Source: Arthrobacter globiformis (GTDB lineage Bacteria > Actinomycetota > Actinomycetes > Actinomycetales > Micrococcaceae). Taken from it: a stretch of DNA of 64,000 bases. The stretch's first letter is position 1; each line of letters starts with the position of its first letter. Under the pieces are notes generated by a model. That model was not told the DNA's origin. It made no database searches and saw only the letters and a program-made list of their open reading frames with translations. Location: contig NZ_JAUSZX010000001.1 in assembly GCF_030818015.1 (NCBI RefSeq), forward strand, positions 2,046,001 through 2,110,000. The letters run 5' to 3'. The position numbers were made by a program, and so were the translations under genes. Below, in pieces: positions 52,747-61,614 of this stretch.

Positions 52747-52770
52747 AAAAAAGCAGCTCCGGGGAGCTGC
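52747..52770 (-). terminator. Intrinsic terminator of the minus-strand tRNA operon
   Basis: GCAGCTC (52753-52759), loop 52760-52763, GAGCTGC (52764-52770); on the minus strand the stem is followed by six T. Confidence 0.85.
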
Positions 52771-52779
52771 CTTGTTTCG

Positions 52780-52851
52780 TGGGCGATACTGGGATCGAAC
52801 CAGTGACCTCTTCCGTGTCAGGGAAGCGCGCTACCGCTGCGCCAATCGCCC
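52780..52851 (-). tRNA. tRNA-Val(GAC)
   Basis: 72 bases. Acceptor GGGCGAT/ATCGCCC, discriminator A, anticodon loop CTGACAC with anticodon GAC, T-loop GGTTCGATCCC. CCA not encoded. Identical to the copy at 53036-53107. Confidence 0.95.
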
Positions 52852-52902
52852 GGAGCCGGTGACGCCGGCGGTTTCCTGGGTTCGGATCCTAGGGATCAAG
52901 AG

Positions 52903-52975
<73 letters not shown>

Positions 52976-53035
52976 ATTTTTGAAGTTCAGCCGTGTGGCC
53001 GAACGTTCAACTACAAGCAAGTTTCCTTGCTCTGG

Positions 53036-53107
53036 TGGGCGATACTGGGATCGAACCAGTGACCTCTTCCGTGTCAGGGAAGCGCGCTACCGCTGCGCCA
53101 ATCGCCC
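53036..53107 (-). tRNA. tRNA-Val(GAC), second copy
   Basis: Same 72-base sequence as 52780-52851, anticodon GAC. Confidence 0.95.
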
Positions 53108-53145
53108 ATTGCATCCGGTATTACCGGAAACCATGGTTTTCACCG

Positions 53146-53216
53146 AGGTGGGTACGGGATTCGAACCCGTGTATACGGCTTTGCAGGCCGCTGCCTCGCC
53201 TCTCGGCCAACCCACC
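53146..53216 (-). tRNA. tRNA-Cys(GCA)
   Basis: 71 bases. Acceptor GGTGGGT/ACCCACC, anticodon stem GCGGC/GCCGT with loop CTGCAAA (anticodon GCA). CCA not encoded. Probably the only tRNA-Cys of such a genome. Confidence 0.94.
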
Positions 53217-53263
53217 GTGTAGGCGTCGATTCCGGGGAACCAGTGCCGTGACAGTGTCCTGCG

Positions 53264-53336
<73 letters not shown>

Positions 53337-53644
53337 ATTTCGGAGCCGCGATTCCTTGCCGTATTCGGCAGTTCGTCGCGTTCCAACGAGTAAGAACTCT
53401 ATAGGAGGTTCCGGGAAACTCCAAATCGAGCACAGCCGGCGTGGCCAGGGAAGCCGCACTTCCTTGAATTCTAGGGAAATTTTCGAATTACAGAGGTGTA
53501 GTTTCGGATGCCTGGACGGGCCGGCTCCGTCACAGGTCCCAGCCTTGGGCGTTCCTTGGACACCTTGCTCGGCTGACCTTTTCCAGGGGTCAACGCGCCG
53601 ATTTCCGTTAACCCGCGATTGTCCGCTAGCATTCAAATGCATCG
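53337..53644. other. Intergenic region with divergent tRNA promoters
   Basis: 308 bases without a gene. On the minus strand the stretch at 53397-53404 reads TATAGAGT, a likely -10 for the five-tRNA operon. On the plus strand TAGCAT at 53627-53632 is a -10 for tRNA-Val(CAC). Between them, around 53463-53490, is an AT-richer stretch (GAATTCTAGGGAAATTTTC) unusual for this DNA, possibly an UP-element-like region. No ORF with coding character is seen. Confidence 0.5.
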
Positions 53645-53716
53645 GGGCGATTGGCGCAGTGGTAGCGCGCTTCGTTCACACCGAAGAGGTCACTGGTTCG
53701 AACCCAGTATCGCCCA
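53645..53716 (+). tRNA. tRNA-Val(CAC)
   Basis: 72 bases. Acceptor GGGCGAT/ATCGCCC, anticodon stem CTTCG/CGAAG with loop TTCACAC (anticodon CAC), T-loop GGTTCGAACCC, discriminator A, CCA not encoded. Divergent from the other five tRNAs. Confidence 0.95.
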
Positions 53717-53734
53717 CCGATGGAAAGTCCGTTC

Positions 53735-53768
53735 AGCCCAGGAAAACAACTGGGAGGAGCGGGCTTTT
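53735..53768 (+). terminator. Possible terminator of tRNA-Val(CAC)
   Basis: AGCCC (53735-53739) can pair with GGGCT (53761-53765) followed by a T-run; an inner CCCA/TGGG pairing is an alternative. Weak but well placed. Confidence 0.4.
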
Positions 53769-53811
53769 CTGTTTCCGCAACAATGTCTGACCCCCGTGAA
53801 AGAGTCTCACC

Positions 53812-54657
53812 ATGACCGCTCCACTCCTCGCCCACGCCACGGAATATGGCCGAATGTACGCCCGCTCCACCACGGAGCAGTTCACGGTTCCCTCCATCAC
53901 CACCGTCATTGGGCAGCAGGCCCACGGACTGGACGGCTGGTTCGGCTACATGGGTGCCAGCAGCCTGGCCAAGGATCCCTCGCTGCCGGAGATCCTTGGC
54001 AGCCCTGCGCGGGTGCGGCAGGCGGTGAACCGCGCGGCCAAGGCGGCCGAAACCTACCGGGACGAGGCTGCGCAGCGCGGGGACCGGGTGCACTACTACT
54101 GCGAGCAGGTGGCACTGCGTGCCCTCGGCCGGCCGCACCAGATGAAGGAAGCCCGTGAAGCGCTGGCCTCCAACGGCGAGGAAGCCTTCGCCGCCCGCTT
54201 CGATGAGTGGTGGGAGCTGTTCCGGGTGGAGCCGATCGCCCCGGAGATCACCGTGTGGAACAAGGCGGTGGGATATGCAGGAACACTGGACCTCGTCGCG
54301 AAGATCAACGGACGCACCTGCCTCATCGACTACAAGACCAAGGGAACGACTCGCGACGGCCAAGTCAAGCCCCTGGACGACAAGGTCGTCATGCAGCTTG
54401 TTGCCGGCATGAAGGCGGAGGAAAGCCTGGTGGATCCCGTGGCTGGGGAGTGGGAACCGTGGCAGCACGGCGATACCCCCGTCCTGCTCGCCGTCGCGAT
54501 CGGTGAAACCGAGGTGCGGCCCGTCCGCGCTAACCCGGAAGTCCTGAAGCACCACTGGTGGAAGTTCTGTGCCCTGCGCCGGGTGTGGGAAATGTCAGCG
54601 GACACCGTCAGCGCCGGACCCGCGCTGCTGCCGTTGGCGCCGCCGGTGTTCTCCTGA
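53812..54657 (+). CDS. PD-(D/E)XK nuclease superfamily-like protein
   Basis: 281 residues. The centre has the exonuclease-like order Glu in PEITVWN (near 146), GTLDLVAKING (Asp near 160) and LIDYKTKG (Asp-x-Lys near 174-176), the PD-(D/E)XK active site as in RecB/Cas4-type nucleases. An upstream HYYCEQVALRALG helix carries the conserved Glu/His region. No helicase, recB or cas gene is nearby. It starts 95 bases after tRNA-Val(CAC). Either a core DNA-repair accessory or a relic of an integrated element; substrate unknown. Confidence 0.65.
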   Translation: MTAPLLAHATEYGRMYARSTTEQFTVPSITTVIGQQAHGLDGWFGYMGASSLAKDPSLPEILGSPARVRQAVNRAAKAAETYRDEAAQRGDRVHYYCEQVALRALGRPHQMKEAREALASNGEEAFAARFDEWWELFRVEPIAPEITVWNKAVGYAGTLDLVAKINGRTCLIDYKTKGTTRDGQVKPLDDKVVMQLVAGMKAEESLVDPVAGEWEPWQHGDTPVLLAVAIGETEVRPVRANPEVLKHHWWKFCALRRVWEMSADTVSAGPALLPLAPPVFS

Positions 54658-54773
54658 CCCTTCCTGCACCCGGCCGGCCGGGCCCGCTCCCGCCGTCATC
54701 TGCGCCGGCCAGGCGGCAGCTACTAAACTGGACTGGATCCCGTTACCCGTTCACCGTGAGGAAATGACTGCAC

Positions 54774-55376
54774 ATGGCAATTCTGAATATCCGTATCATC
54801 GGCGATCCCGTGCTTCGCACGGTTGCCGACCCTGTCACGGATTTCGGGCCGGAGCTGGCCAGGCTCATTGCCGACATGACCGAAACGATGGAGGACGTGG
54901 AGGGCGCAGGCCTGGCCGCGCCCCAGATCGGAGTCAGCCTCCGGGTCTTCACCTACCGGATCGGCGGCGTCGAAGGCCATGTCATCAACCCGGTGCTGGA
55001 AAACAGTGAGGATTTCCAGCCGGATGAGGTGGAGGGGTGCCTCTCCATCCCCGGCCTGGGCTTCCCGGTCCGCCGCTACCGCAGCACCCGTGTGACCGGC
55101 GTCGATGTGAACGGCAACCCCGTCTCGGTGGAGGCGGAGGGCATGCTTGCCCGCTGCTTCCAGCATGAGACCGACCATCTGGACGGCATCCTCTTCACCG
55201 ACCGGCTCGAGGGTGAGGACCGCAAGGCCGCCCTGCGCTCCATCCGCAACGCCAACTACGACTCCATCACCGAACAGACCACCGCCAAGCGCGCCAAGAC
55301 CGTCGGCTCCAGTTTCGGCGGCGGCAGCTTCGGGGCGGCAACGTCGGGAACCGGCAGTTTCGGCGCTGCCGGATGA
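54774..55376 (+). CDS. def: Peptide deformylase
   Basis: 200 residues. The three signature motifs are present: GAGLAAPQIG (near 44), EGCLSIPG (metal Cys, near 89) and QHETDHLDG (metal His pair, near 131). It removes the formyl group from new N-termini. The last 25 residues are a Gly/Ser/Phe/Ala tail (SSFGGGSFGAA type) outside the fold. TAAACT at 54724-54729 is a probable -10, about 38 bases of leader. Its stop overlaps fmt by 4 bases. Confidence 0.95.
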   Translation: MAILNIRIIGDPVLRTVADPVTDFGPELARLIADMTETMEDVEGAGLAAPQIGVSLRVFTYRIGGVEGHVINPVLENSEDFQPDEVEGCLSIPGLGFPVRRYRSTRVTGVDVNGNPVSVEAEGMLARCFQHETDHLDGILFTDRLEGEDRKAALRSIRNANYDSITEQTTAKRAKTVGSSFGGGSFGAATSGTGSFGAAG

Positions 55377-56293
55377 GGGTCCTCTTCGCCGGAACACCGT
55401 CCGTAGCTGTCCCCTCGCTGGATGCGCTGGTGGCAGCCGGCTTCGAGATCGTCGCGGTGCTGACCCGGCCGGACGCGCCGGTGGGACGCAAGCGTGTGCT
55501 CACGCCGTCGCCCGTTGCTGCCCGGGCCGCCGAGCTCGGCATCGATGTCATCCACGCGTCCCGGGTGGACGCAGCCGTCACCGACCGGATCGCCGAAGCC
55601 CGCCCCGACGTAGCCGCGATTGTCGCCTACGGCGGTCTTGTGCCCCGCGCGGCCCTCGACATTCCGCCGCATGGCTGGATCAACCTGCACTTCTCCCTGC
55701 TGCCGGCCTGGCGCGGCGCGGCCCCTGTGCAGCGGGCCGTCATTGCCGGAGACGACGTCACCGGTGCCGTGACATTCCAGCTCGAGGAGGGACTCGACAC
55801 GGGCCCTGTCATCGGCACGCTCACCGAAGCCGTCGGGCCGGAGGACACTTCCGGGGCACTGCTGGAACGGCTGTCCCACAGCGGCGCCGTCCTGCTCGCC
55901 CAGACGCTGTCCGCCGTCGGGTCCGGCGCGGCGTCGCCGCTTCCCCAGCAGGGGGAAGTGAGCCTGGCGCCCAAGCTGACCATCGACGACGGCCGCATCG
56001 ACTGGTCGGAGCCGGCACTGTCCGTGGGCCGGCGGGCTCGCGGCGTGACACCCGAACCGGGAGCCTGGACCACCCTTGACGGCCAGCGGCTGAAGCTTGA
56101 GCCGGTGCGGCTCCGTCCCGACGTCACCGATGTTCAGCCGGGACAGCTGGCTGTGGCCGGCAAGAGCGTACTGGTGGGCACGGGTTCGCATGCCGTCGAA
56201 CTCACCAAGGTGCAGCCTGCAGGCAAGAAAATGATGGCCGCGGCCGACTGGGCGCGCGGCCAGGCATCCCTCGAAAGCGTGGTATTCCAATGA
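55373..56293 (+). CDS. fmt: Methionyl-tRNA formyltransferase
   Basis: 306 residues from ATG 55373, overlapping the def stop (ATGA). The formyl-transferase domain begins RVLFAGTPSVAVPSLDAL and contains the folate signature LLPAWRGAAPVQRAV (near 105-119) with the catalytic Asn/His region WINLHFSLLP. The C-terminal OB-like domain binds tRNA. It formylates initiator Met-tRNA. Overlaps rsmB by 4 bases. Confidence 0.96.
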   Translation: MRVLFAGTPSVAVPSLDALVAAGFEIVAVLTRPDAPVGRKRVLTPSPVAARAAELGIDVIHASRVDAAVTDRIAEARPDVAAIVAYGGLVPRAALDIPPHGWINLHFSLLPAWRGAAPVQRAVIAGDDVTGAVTFQLEEGLDTGPVIGTLTEAVGPEDTSGALLERLSHSGAVLLAQTLSAVGSGAASPLPQQGEVSLAPKLTIDDGRIDWSEPALSVGRRARGVTPEPGAWTTLDGQRLKLEPVRLRPDVTDVQPGQLAVAGKSVLVGTGSHAVELTKVQPAGKKMMAAADWARGQASLESVVFQ

Positions 56294-57936
56294 GTGACTC
56301 CGGCAGAAGCGGGTCCGGGCAGGGCCGACCCAGCCGCGGCGGCCAGCGCGGTTCAGGCGCCGGCGGTTCGGGCACCGGCGGTTCGGGTAGCGGAAGTTCG
56401 GGCGAGCGCCGGGGCGGGGGCGGAACCAGCCGTCGCAATGCGCAGGGCAGGGAGCGCAACCGCGGCCCCCAGCGCAACTTCACCGAGAGCGCACCGTCGC
56501 AGCGCACCCGCAGGGCAGACCCCGCCAGGCTGGTGGCGTTTGAAGTTCTGCGCGCGGTCGCGGCCGAGGACGCCTATGCCAATCTCGTGCTTCCGGCGCG
56601 CATCCGGCAGCACGGCCTCGACCGGCGCGACGCCGGATTCGCTACCGAACTGAGCTACGGGGCGCTGCGGAACCAGGGCACGTACGACGCCATCCTCGCC
56701 CGCTGCGTGGACCGGCCCCTGGACAAGCTGGATCCGGCTGTCCTGGATGCCCTGCGCATCGGGGTCCACCAGCTGGTGGCAATGCGTGTACCTGCACACG
56801 CGGCCCTTGACCAGACGGTCGGCCTGGCCCGTGCGGTCATCGGCGCCGGTCCGTCGGCATTGATCAATGCCGTGCTCCGCAAGGTAGCGGCCCGCAGCCT
56901 GGACGAGTGGCTGGACGAGCTGGTTGCCGGCGAGCAGGACGAGAACAAAGTTGCTTCCGTCCGGTACGCCCATCCCGAGTGGATTGTCCGTGCCCTGCGG
57001 CAGTCCCTGGTGGCACACGGGCGCCCGGTCGGTGAAATCAATGACCTCCTGGAAGCCGACAACGCCGCGCCCGTGGTCAACCTGGTGGCCCTTCCCGGGC
57101 TGGGGAGCCTGGACGAGGCACTGGAGAACGGTGCCGTCCCCGGCGAACTGGTGGAAGGATCCGCCCTTTCCAGCGGCGGTGACCTTGGCCGGCTGGAGTC
57201 CGTCCGGTCCGGCACTACGCGCGTACAGGACGTCGGCTCCCAGCTGGTGGCCAGGGCTCTGGCGGCTGCCAGCCTCGACGCAGGGCTTGATGAAAACGCG
57301 GCGGACGCGGAAAGCGCAACAGGAGAAAGCACCGCCGGTGAAGCCTGGCTCGATCTCTGCGCCGGACCCGGCGGCAAGGCAGCCCTGCTGGGCGCGCTGG
57401 CGAACGAACGCGGAGCCACGCTCCTCGCCAACGAGCCCGCCCCGCACCGGGCCAAACTGGTCAGCCAGGCGCTGTCCGCTGTTCCTTCGGACGTCTGGAC
57501 CGTCAGGACCGGCGACGGCCGGGAGGTTGGGTCGGAACGGCCTGCCGCTTTTGACCGCGTGCTCGTGGACGTGCCCTGCAGCGGACTTGGAGCCCTGCGC
57601 CGCCGGCCCGAATCCCGCTGGCGCCGCACGCCCAAGGACCTTGCCGACCTGGGGCCGCTGCAGCGCGAACTGCTGAACTCTGCCTTGGCCGCCGTGCGGC
57701 CCGGCGGCGTGGTGGCCTACGTGACCTGCTCGCCGCACCCGGCCGAAACCACAGCGGTGGTCAGCGACGCCCTGCGCAAACGCGACGACCTGGAGCTCCT
57801 GGACGCCGGCAGCGTGCTGGACGCCGTCAGCCTGGGCGGCGGCCTGGGCGCGGGTCATGAGAAGACCGCACAGCTGTGGCCACACGTCCACAGCACGGAC
57901 GCAATGTTCCTCGCCCTTATTCGCCGCAAGTCCTGA
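56290..57936 (+). CDS. rsmB: 16S rRNA (cytosine-967-C5)-methyltransferase
   Basis: 548 residues. A long Gly/Ser/Arg-rich disordered head (1-75) precedes a NusB-like RNA-binding domain (about 76-215) and a Rossmann methyltransferase domain with LCAGPGGKAALLGAL (near 357) and the catalytic cysteines VDVPCSGLGALRR (near 430) and VTCSPHPAET (near 480). It makes m5C967 in 16S rRNA. The def-fmt-rsmB order with overlapping starts is the usual bacterial translation cluster. Confidence 0.93.
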   Translation: MSDSGRSGSGQGRPSRGGQRGSGAGGSGTGGSGSGSSGERRGGGGTSRRNAQGRERNRGPQRNFTESAPSQRTRRADPARLVAFEVLRAVAAEDAYANLVLPARIRQHGLDRRDAGFATELSYGALRNQGTYDAILARCVDRPLDKLDPAVLDALRIGVHQLVAMRVPAHAALDQTVGLARAVIGAGPSALINAVLRKVAARSLDEWLDELVAGEQDENKVASVRYAHPEWIVRALRQSLVAHGRPVGEINDLLEADNAAPVVNLVALPGLGSLDEALENGAVPGELVEGSALSSGGDLGRLESVRSGTTRVQDVGSQLVARALAAASLDAGLDENAADAESATGESTAGEAWLDLCAGPGGKAALLGALANERGATLLANEPAPHRAKLVSQALSAVPSDVWTVRTGDGREVGSERPAAFDRVLVDVPCSGLGALRRRPESRWRRTPKDLADLGPLQRELLNSALAAVRPGGVVAYVTCSPHPAETTAVVSDALRKRDDLELLDAGSVLDAVSLGGGLGAGHEKTAQLWPHVHSTDAMFLALIRRKS

Positions 57937-58005
57937 CTACTCAGGAAGCGCTGACTTCAGACTGATCCCACACCCCCGGACTTCCGTCCCGCGAAAGGAC
58001 CCCGC

Positions 58006-58662
58006 ATGACGCAGTGCTGCATCAACCCCAGCATCCTCTCCGCCGACTTCGTGAACCTCGAAGCCGAGCTGCAGAAAATCAGCAACGCTGATTCCGTGCA
58101 CGTGGATGTGATGGACAACCACTTTGTCCCCAACCTCACCCTGGGGCTTCCCGTGGTCCAGCGGATCCAGGCGGTCAGCCCGGTTCCGCTGGACGCCCAC
58201 CTCATGATTTCCGACGCCGACCGCTGGGCACCCGGCTACGCAGACGCCGGCGTCGCTTCCGTGACGTTCCACGCCGAGGCGTCCATCGCGCCGGTGAAGC
58301 TGGCCCGGGAGCTGCGGGCCAGGGGTTCGAAGGCCGGGATGGCGCTTCGTCCCGCTACCGCGGTGGAGCCGTACCTGGACATGCTCCCGGAACTGGACAT
58401 GCTGCTGATCATGACCGTGGAGCCCGGCTTTGGCGGCCAGGCGTTCCTTGACCTCACGCTGCCCAAGATCCGCCGCGCCCGCGCCGCCATCGAGGGATCC
58501 GGCGTGAACGTCGCCATCCAGGTTGATGGCGGAATTACCGAGGAAACCATCGTCCGTGCCGCGGAAGCCGGAGCGAACGTCTTCGTCGCCGGGTCCGCGG
58601 TGTATGGCGCCCCGGATCCGTCCGGCGCCATCGACCGGCTGCGCAAGGCCGGCAGCCTCTAG
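58006..58662 (+). CDS. rpe: Ribulose-phosphate 3-epimerase
   Basis: 218 residues, TIM barrel. [14 protein letters not shown] at the start, [12 protein letters not shown] (metal His/Asp, near 34), [17 protein letters not shown] (near 142) and VDGGI (near 175). It interconverts ribulose-5-P and xylulose-5-P; ribulose-5-P is also the substrate of RibB encoded just downstream. A GAAAGG site precedes ATG 58006. Confidence 0.96.
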   Translation: MTQCCINPSILSADFVNLEAELQKISNADSVHVDVMDNHFVPNLTLGLPVVQRIQAVSPVPLDAHLMISDADRWAPGYADAGVASVTFHAEASIAPVKLARELRARGSKAGMALRPATAVEPYLDMLPELDMLLIMTVEPGFGGQAFLDLTLPKIRRARAAIEGSGVNVAIQVDGGITEETIVRAAEAGANVFVAGSAVYGAPDPSGAIDRLRKAGSL

Positions 58663-58697
58663 CCCCCGGCCCCCACGAGCCCAGTCAAGAGCCCGGC

Positions 58698-58724
58698 CAT
58701 GGAGGCAGCAACCCGGCCTCCATG
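58698..58724 (+). terminator. Hairpin after rpe
   Basis: CATGGAGGC (58698-58706) pairs with GCCTCCATG (58716-58724), loop of 9; no T-run. It separates rpe from the FMN riboswitch. Confidence 0.6.
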
Positions 58725-58797
58725 ACGGCCTCATGACGGTTTGTAGCGGGAATAGCCTGGGCACCCGCCAAGTTGTGTCAGAATAGCAACACACAAT

Positions 58798-58943
58798 ACG
58801 TGCTCCGGGGTCGGTGTAAGTCCGAACCGGCGGTGATAGTCCGCGACCCGCGAGCCGGTGTTTCCCTATACGGAAGCCCGGCGGACGGTTGAACTGGTGA
58901 AATTCCGGTACCGACAGTTAAAGTCTGGATGAGAGAAGCACGT
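58798..58943 (+). promoter_or_regulatory. FMN riboswitch (RFN element)
   Basis: P1 is ACGTGC (58798-58803) with GCACGT (58938-58943). Conserved pieces in order: CCGGGGTCGGTG, ACCGGCGGTGATAGTCCGCGA, CCCGGCGGAC, GGTGAAATTCCGG, ACCGACAGT and AGTCTGGATGAGAGAAG. Downstream, GGCGTT/AACGCC (58958-58973) and GTACAGCTGTAC (58942-58953) can form alternative hairpins that may act as the expression platform. It controls the ribM-ribH operon by FMN. Confidence 0.95.
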
Positions 58944-59039
58944 ACAGCTGTACTTGTGGCGTTCCAGAACGCCGCTGCGTTTCGCTGTCGTATACCCCGG
59001 AGCTGTCTCGGCTCTTGAGGGAAGGAACGACACGCACGC

Positions 59040-59750
59040 ATGGACATCCTGCGTTGGCTCTTCGAAGCACAGATTCCCGTGGGCGGATCAGTGCTCATTC
59101 TCCGCGAAGTGCTGGGAAACATTTTTGGCCTTGCCAGTGCCCTCGGCGGCATGCGGCGCAAGGTCTGGGCATGGCCGGCCGGCATCGCGGGCAACCTTCT
59201 GCTCCTGACGGTCTTCCTGGGCAACGTCTTCGGCTCCGCCACGCCTGCCACGCTCTGGGGCCAGGCCGGGCGGCAGGTCATGTTCATCATCGTGGCCGTC
59301 TACGGCTGGCAGCGCTGGCGGCAAAGCCGCCGGGCGGCAGGAACCTCGACGGCGATCGCGCCGGCCTGGGCCAGTGCCAGGACCCGCGTGGCGCTGGTAC
59401 TCGCGCTGGTGGCCGGAACCGCCGCCCTCACTCCCCTCTTTGACTCCCTGGGCTCCTACCCGCCGGTGTGGGCCGACGCCTGGACCTTCATGGGCTCGCT
59501 CCTGGCCACCTACGGCATGGCCCGCGGCTGGACAGAGTTTTGGCTGATCTGGGTTGCCGTGGACGTGGTGGGCGTTCCGCTGCTCTTCAGCGCCGGATAC
59601 TTCGCCAGCGCCTTCATGTACCTGTTCTACGGCTTCTTTACCCTGGCCGGCTTCATCGTCTGGTGGCGGGCGTCCCGGACGCAGGCCCAGACGGACCCCT
59701 CCAACGTCAAGGTTGAGACCGCCTTCCCGGACCCGGCGGTGTCCAAGTGA
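59040..59750 (+). CDS. ribM: Riboflavin transporter RibM (PnuX, PnuC family)
   Basis: 236 residues with about six to seven helices. GNIFGLASALGGMRRKVWAWPAGIAGN (near 27, given in parts: GNIFGLASALG, WAWPAGIAGN) is the PnuC-fold core, and the second half has WTEFWLIWVAVDVVGVPL. Being first behind an FMN riboswitch and before ribD identifies it as the riboflavin-specific member, an energy-independent uniporter. It overlaps ribD by 4 bases (GTGA). Confidence 0.9.
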   Translation: MDILRWLFEAQIPVGGSVLILREVLGNIFGLASALGGMRRKVWAWPAGIAGNLLLLTVFLGNVFGSATPATLWGQAGRQVMFIIVAVYGWQRWRQSRRAAGTSTAIAPAWASARTRVALVLALVAGTAALTPLFDSLGSYPPVWADAWTFMGSLLATYGMARGWTEFWLIWVAVDVVGVPLLFSAGYFASAFMYLFYGFFTLAGFIVWWRASRTQAQTDPSNVKVETAFPDPAVSK

Positions 59751-60928
59751 CTGCTACCCAGAAGCCGGTATCTGCCTTCACCGCCGCTGAAACAGCCGCC
59801 ATGGACACAGCCCTGGAAGCCGCCCTGCAGGGCCCCCGAGGGGCCAATCCGCTGGTGGGCGCCGTCGTCGTCGGCCCTGACGGGCGTCAGCTGGCGACGG
59901 GATACCACCGCGGTGCCGGCACCGCGCACGCAGAAGCCGACGCGATAGCGGCGGCGGTCAGCGCCGACGTCGACCTTCACGGGTCCACCATGGTGGTCAC
60001 CCTGGAGCCGTGCAACCATGTGGGCCGCACGGGACCGTGCGCCCAGGCCATCATCGACGCCGGGATAGCGAACGTCGTGTACGCCGTCGACGACCCCCAT
60101 GATCCCGCCGCCGGCGGGGCCGCCACCCTGCGGAGGGCGGGGGTCAGCGTGCGCAGCGGACTGGCCGCCGAGCGTGCGCTGGAGCTGAACCGGCGCTGGT
60201 TCCAGGCCGTCGACGCCAAGCGCCCCTTTGTCACCCTGCACATCGCCCAGACCCTGGACAGCCGGATCGCGGCCGAGGACGGCACCAGCCAGTGGATTTC
60301 CAGCCCGGAGTCGCTGGCCGATAACCACGGCATCCGGAACCGCATCGACGCCATCCTCGTGGGAACGCAGACCGTGCTGGTGGACAATCCCCGCCTGACA
60401 GCCCGCGACGCCAACGGCGACACCACCGGAAAGCAGCCGCTGCGCGCGGTCATGGGACTTCGTGACGTGCCGGAAGACGCCGCGGTGCGAGGCGACGACG
60501 GCAAGGTCCTGCACCTTCCGACGCGGGACCCGCGCGAGGCCCTGGCCATGCTGTTCGCCGCGGGCACCAGGCACGTCATGGTGGAGGGCGGATCGAGGAT
60601 CCTCAGCGCCTTCCTGGCCGAAGGACTCGTGGACGAACTCATCGTCTACCTGGCGCCCACACTGCTGGGCTCGGGAACGCCGGCCCTGAACGGCCTCGGC
60701 ATCGGAACGCTCGCCGAGGCGCAGCGCTGGGAATGGGATGCCGCGTCCGGCGGCGCGGTCCAGTTCCTCGGCAGGGACCTTCGCCTGCACCTGCTCCCGG
60801 AGGAAGCCACCGTGCCCCACCGGACCCAGGACCCGCCCGCAGCGGCACAGTCAACAGCAACACAATCAACGTCAACCGATTCACTACCTGTCCGCACAGG
60901 AGCGGGCACAGCCATGGGAGGCTACTGA
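59747..60928 (+). CDS. ribD: Bifunctional diaminohydroxyphosphoribosylaminopyrimidine deaminase / 5-amino-6-(5-phosphoribosylamino)uracil reductase
   Basis: 393 residues from GTG 59747. The N-terminal deaminase (about 1-160) has zinc ligands in GTAHAEADA (HAE, near 62) and LEPCNHVGRTGPC (near 86). The C-terminal reductase (about 165-350) has THPYVTLKIA-like FVTLHIAQTLDSRIA and VMVEGGSRI. It catalyses steps two and three of riboflavin synthesis. The last 40 residues are a Thr/Ser/Gln-rich tail (STATQSTSTD). Stop overlaps ribE by one base. Confidence 0.95.
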   Translation: MTATQKPVSAFTAAETAAMDTALEAALQGPRGANPLVGAVVVGPDGRQLATGYHRGAGTAHAEADAIAAAVSADVDLHGSTMVVTLEPCNHVGRTGPCAQAIIDAGIANVVYAVDDPHDPAAGGAATLRRAGVSVRSGLAAERALELNRRWFQAVDAKRPFVTLHIAQTLDSRIAAEDGTSQWISSPESLADNHGIRNRIDAILVGTQTVLVDNPRLTARDANGDTTGKQPLRAVMGLRDVPEDAAVRGDDGKVLHLPTRDPREALAMLFAAGTRHVMVEGGSRILSAFLAEGLVDELIVYLAPTLLGSGTPALNGLGIGTLAEAQRWEWDAASGGAVQFLGRDLRLHLLPEEATVPHRTQDPPAAAQSTATQSTSTDSLPVRTGAGTAMGGY

Positions 60929-61614
60929 TGTTCACCGGAATTATCGCCGAACAGGGAAAGGTCCTCTCCGTGGACCGGAACGGGGACACAAGCGCAACGC
61001 TGCGCCTGCACGCCCCCGGCACCGCTGAAGCGCTGTCGCTGGGCGGCTCCATCGCCGTCAACGGCGTCTGCCTCACCGCCACGGCCATCGACGGCAAGGA
61101 CTTCAGCGTCGACGTCATGGGCGAGACACTCATCCGCAGCACCATTGGCGAGCTTGCGGCGGGCGACCCCGTCAACCTGGAACGCTGCGTCCCCGCCGGC
61201 GGGCGCCTTGACGGCCACGTGGTCCAGGGCCACGTGGACGGCGTCGGCGAACTGCTCGAACGCGAGCCGCAGGGAAACTGGGAACGGCTCCGGTTCGGAG
61301 TGCCACAGCGGCTTGCACGCTACATCGCGGAAAAGGGGTCTATCGCCATCGACGGCGTCTCCCTCACCGTCACCGCGGTCAGCCCGGCAGCCGAGGCGGC
61401 GCCGTGGTTCGAGGTGGGGCTTATCCCCACAACCCTGGCCGACACCGGCCTCGGGGCCAAGCCGGCCGGCGCCAGGGTCAACCTTGAGGTGGACGTGCTG
61501 GCCAAGTACACCGAGCGGTTGCTCGCCTTCCGGAGCGCAGGCTTGGAATTCACGGACGCCTCGAAGTTCGGCACGGAAGGCTCAGTTGTCACTGAAGGCG
61601 GGGTTCAGCTGTGA
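60928..61614 (+). CDS. ribE: Riboflavin synthase alpha chain
   Basis: 228 residues from ATG 60928 (TGATG junction with ribD). Begins MFTGIIAEQGKV and has the duplicated lumazine-binding barrels, each with a GxxVNGVCLT / IDGVSLTV motif (near 42 and 145) and GHVVQGHVDG. It dismutates two lumazines to riboflavin. GTGA overlap with ribB. Confidence 0.96.
   Translation: MFTGIIAEQGKVLSVDRNGDTSATLRLHAPGTAEALSLGGSIAVNGVCLTATAIDGKDFSVDVMGETLIRSTIGELAAGDPVNLERCVPAGGRLDGHVVQGHVDGVGELLEREPQGNWERLRFGVPQRLARYIAEKGSIAIDGVSLTVTAVSPAAEAAPWFEVGLIPTTLADTGLGAKPAGARVNLEVDVLAKYTERLLAFRSAGLEFTDASKFGTEGSVVTEGGVQL

Noticed and set aside
53812..54657. Calling the PD-(D/E)XK protein Cas4
   Set aside because: No cysteine cluster of Cas4 is seen and there is no CRISPR context.
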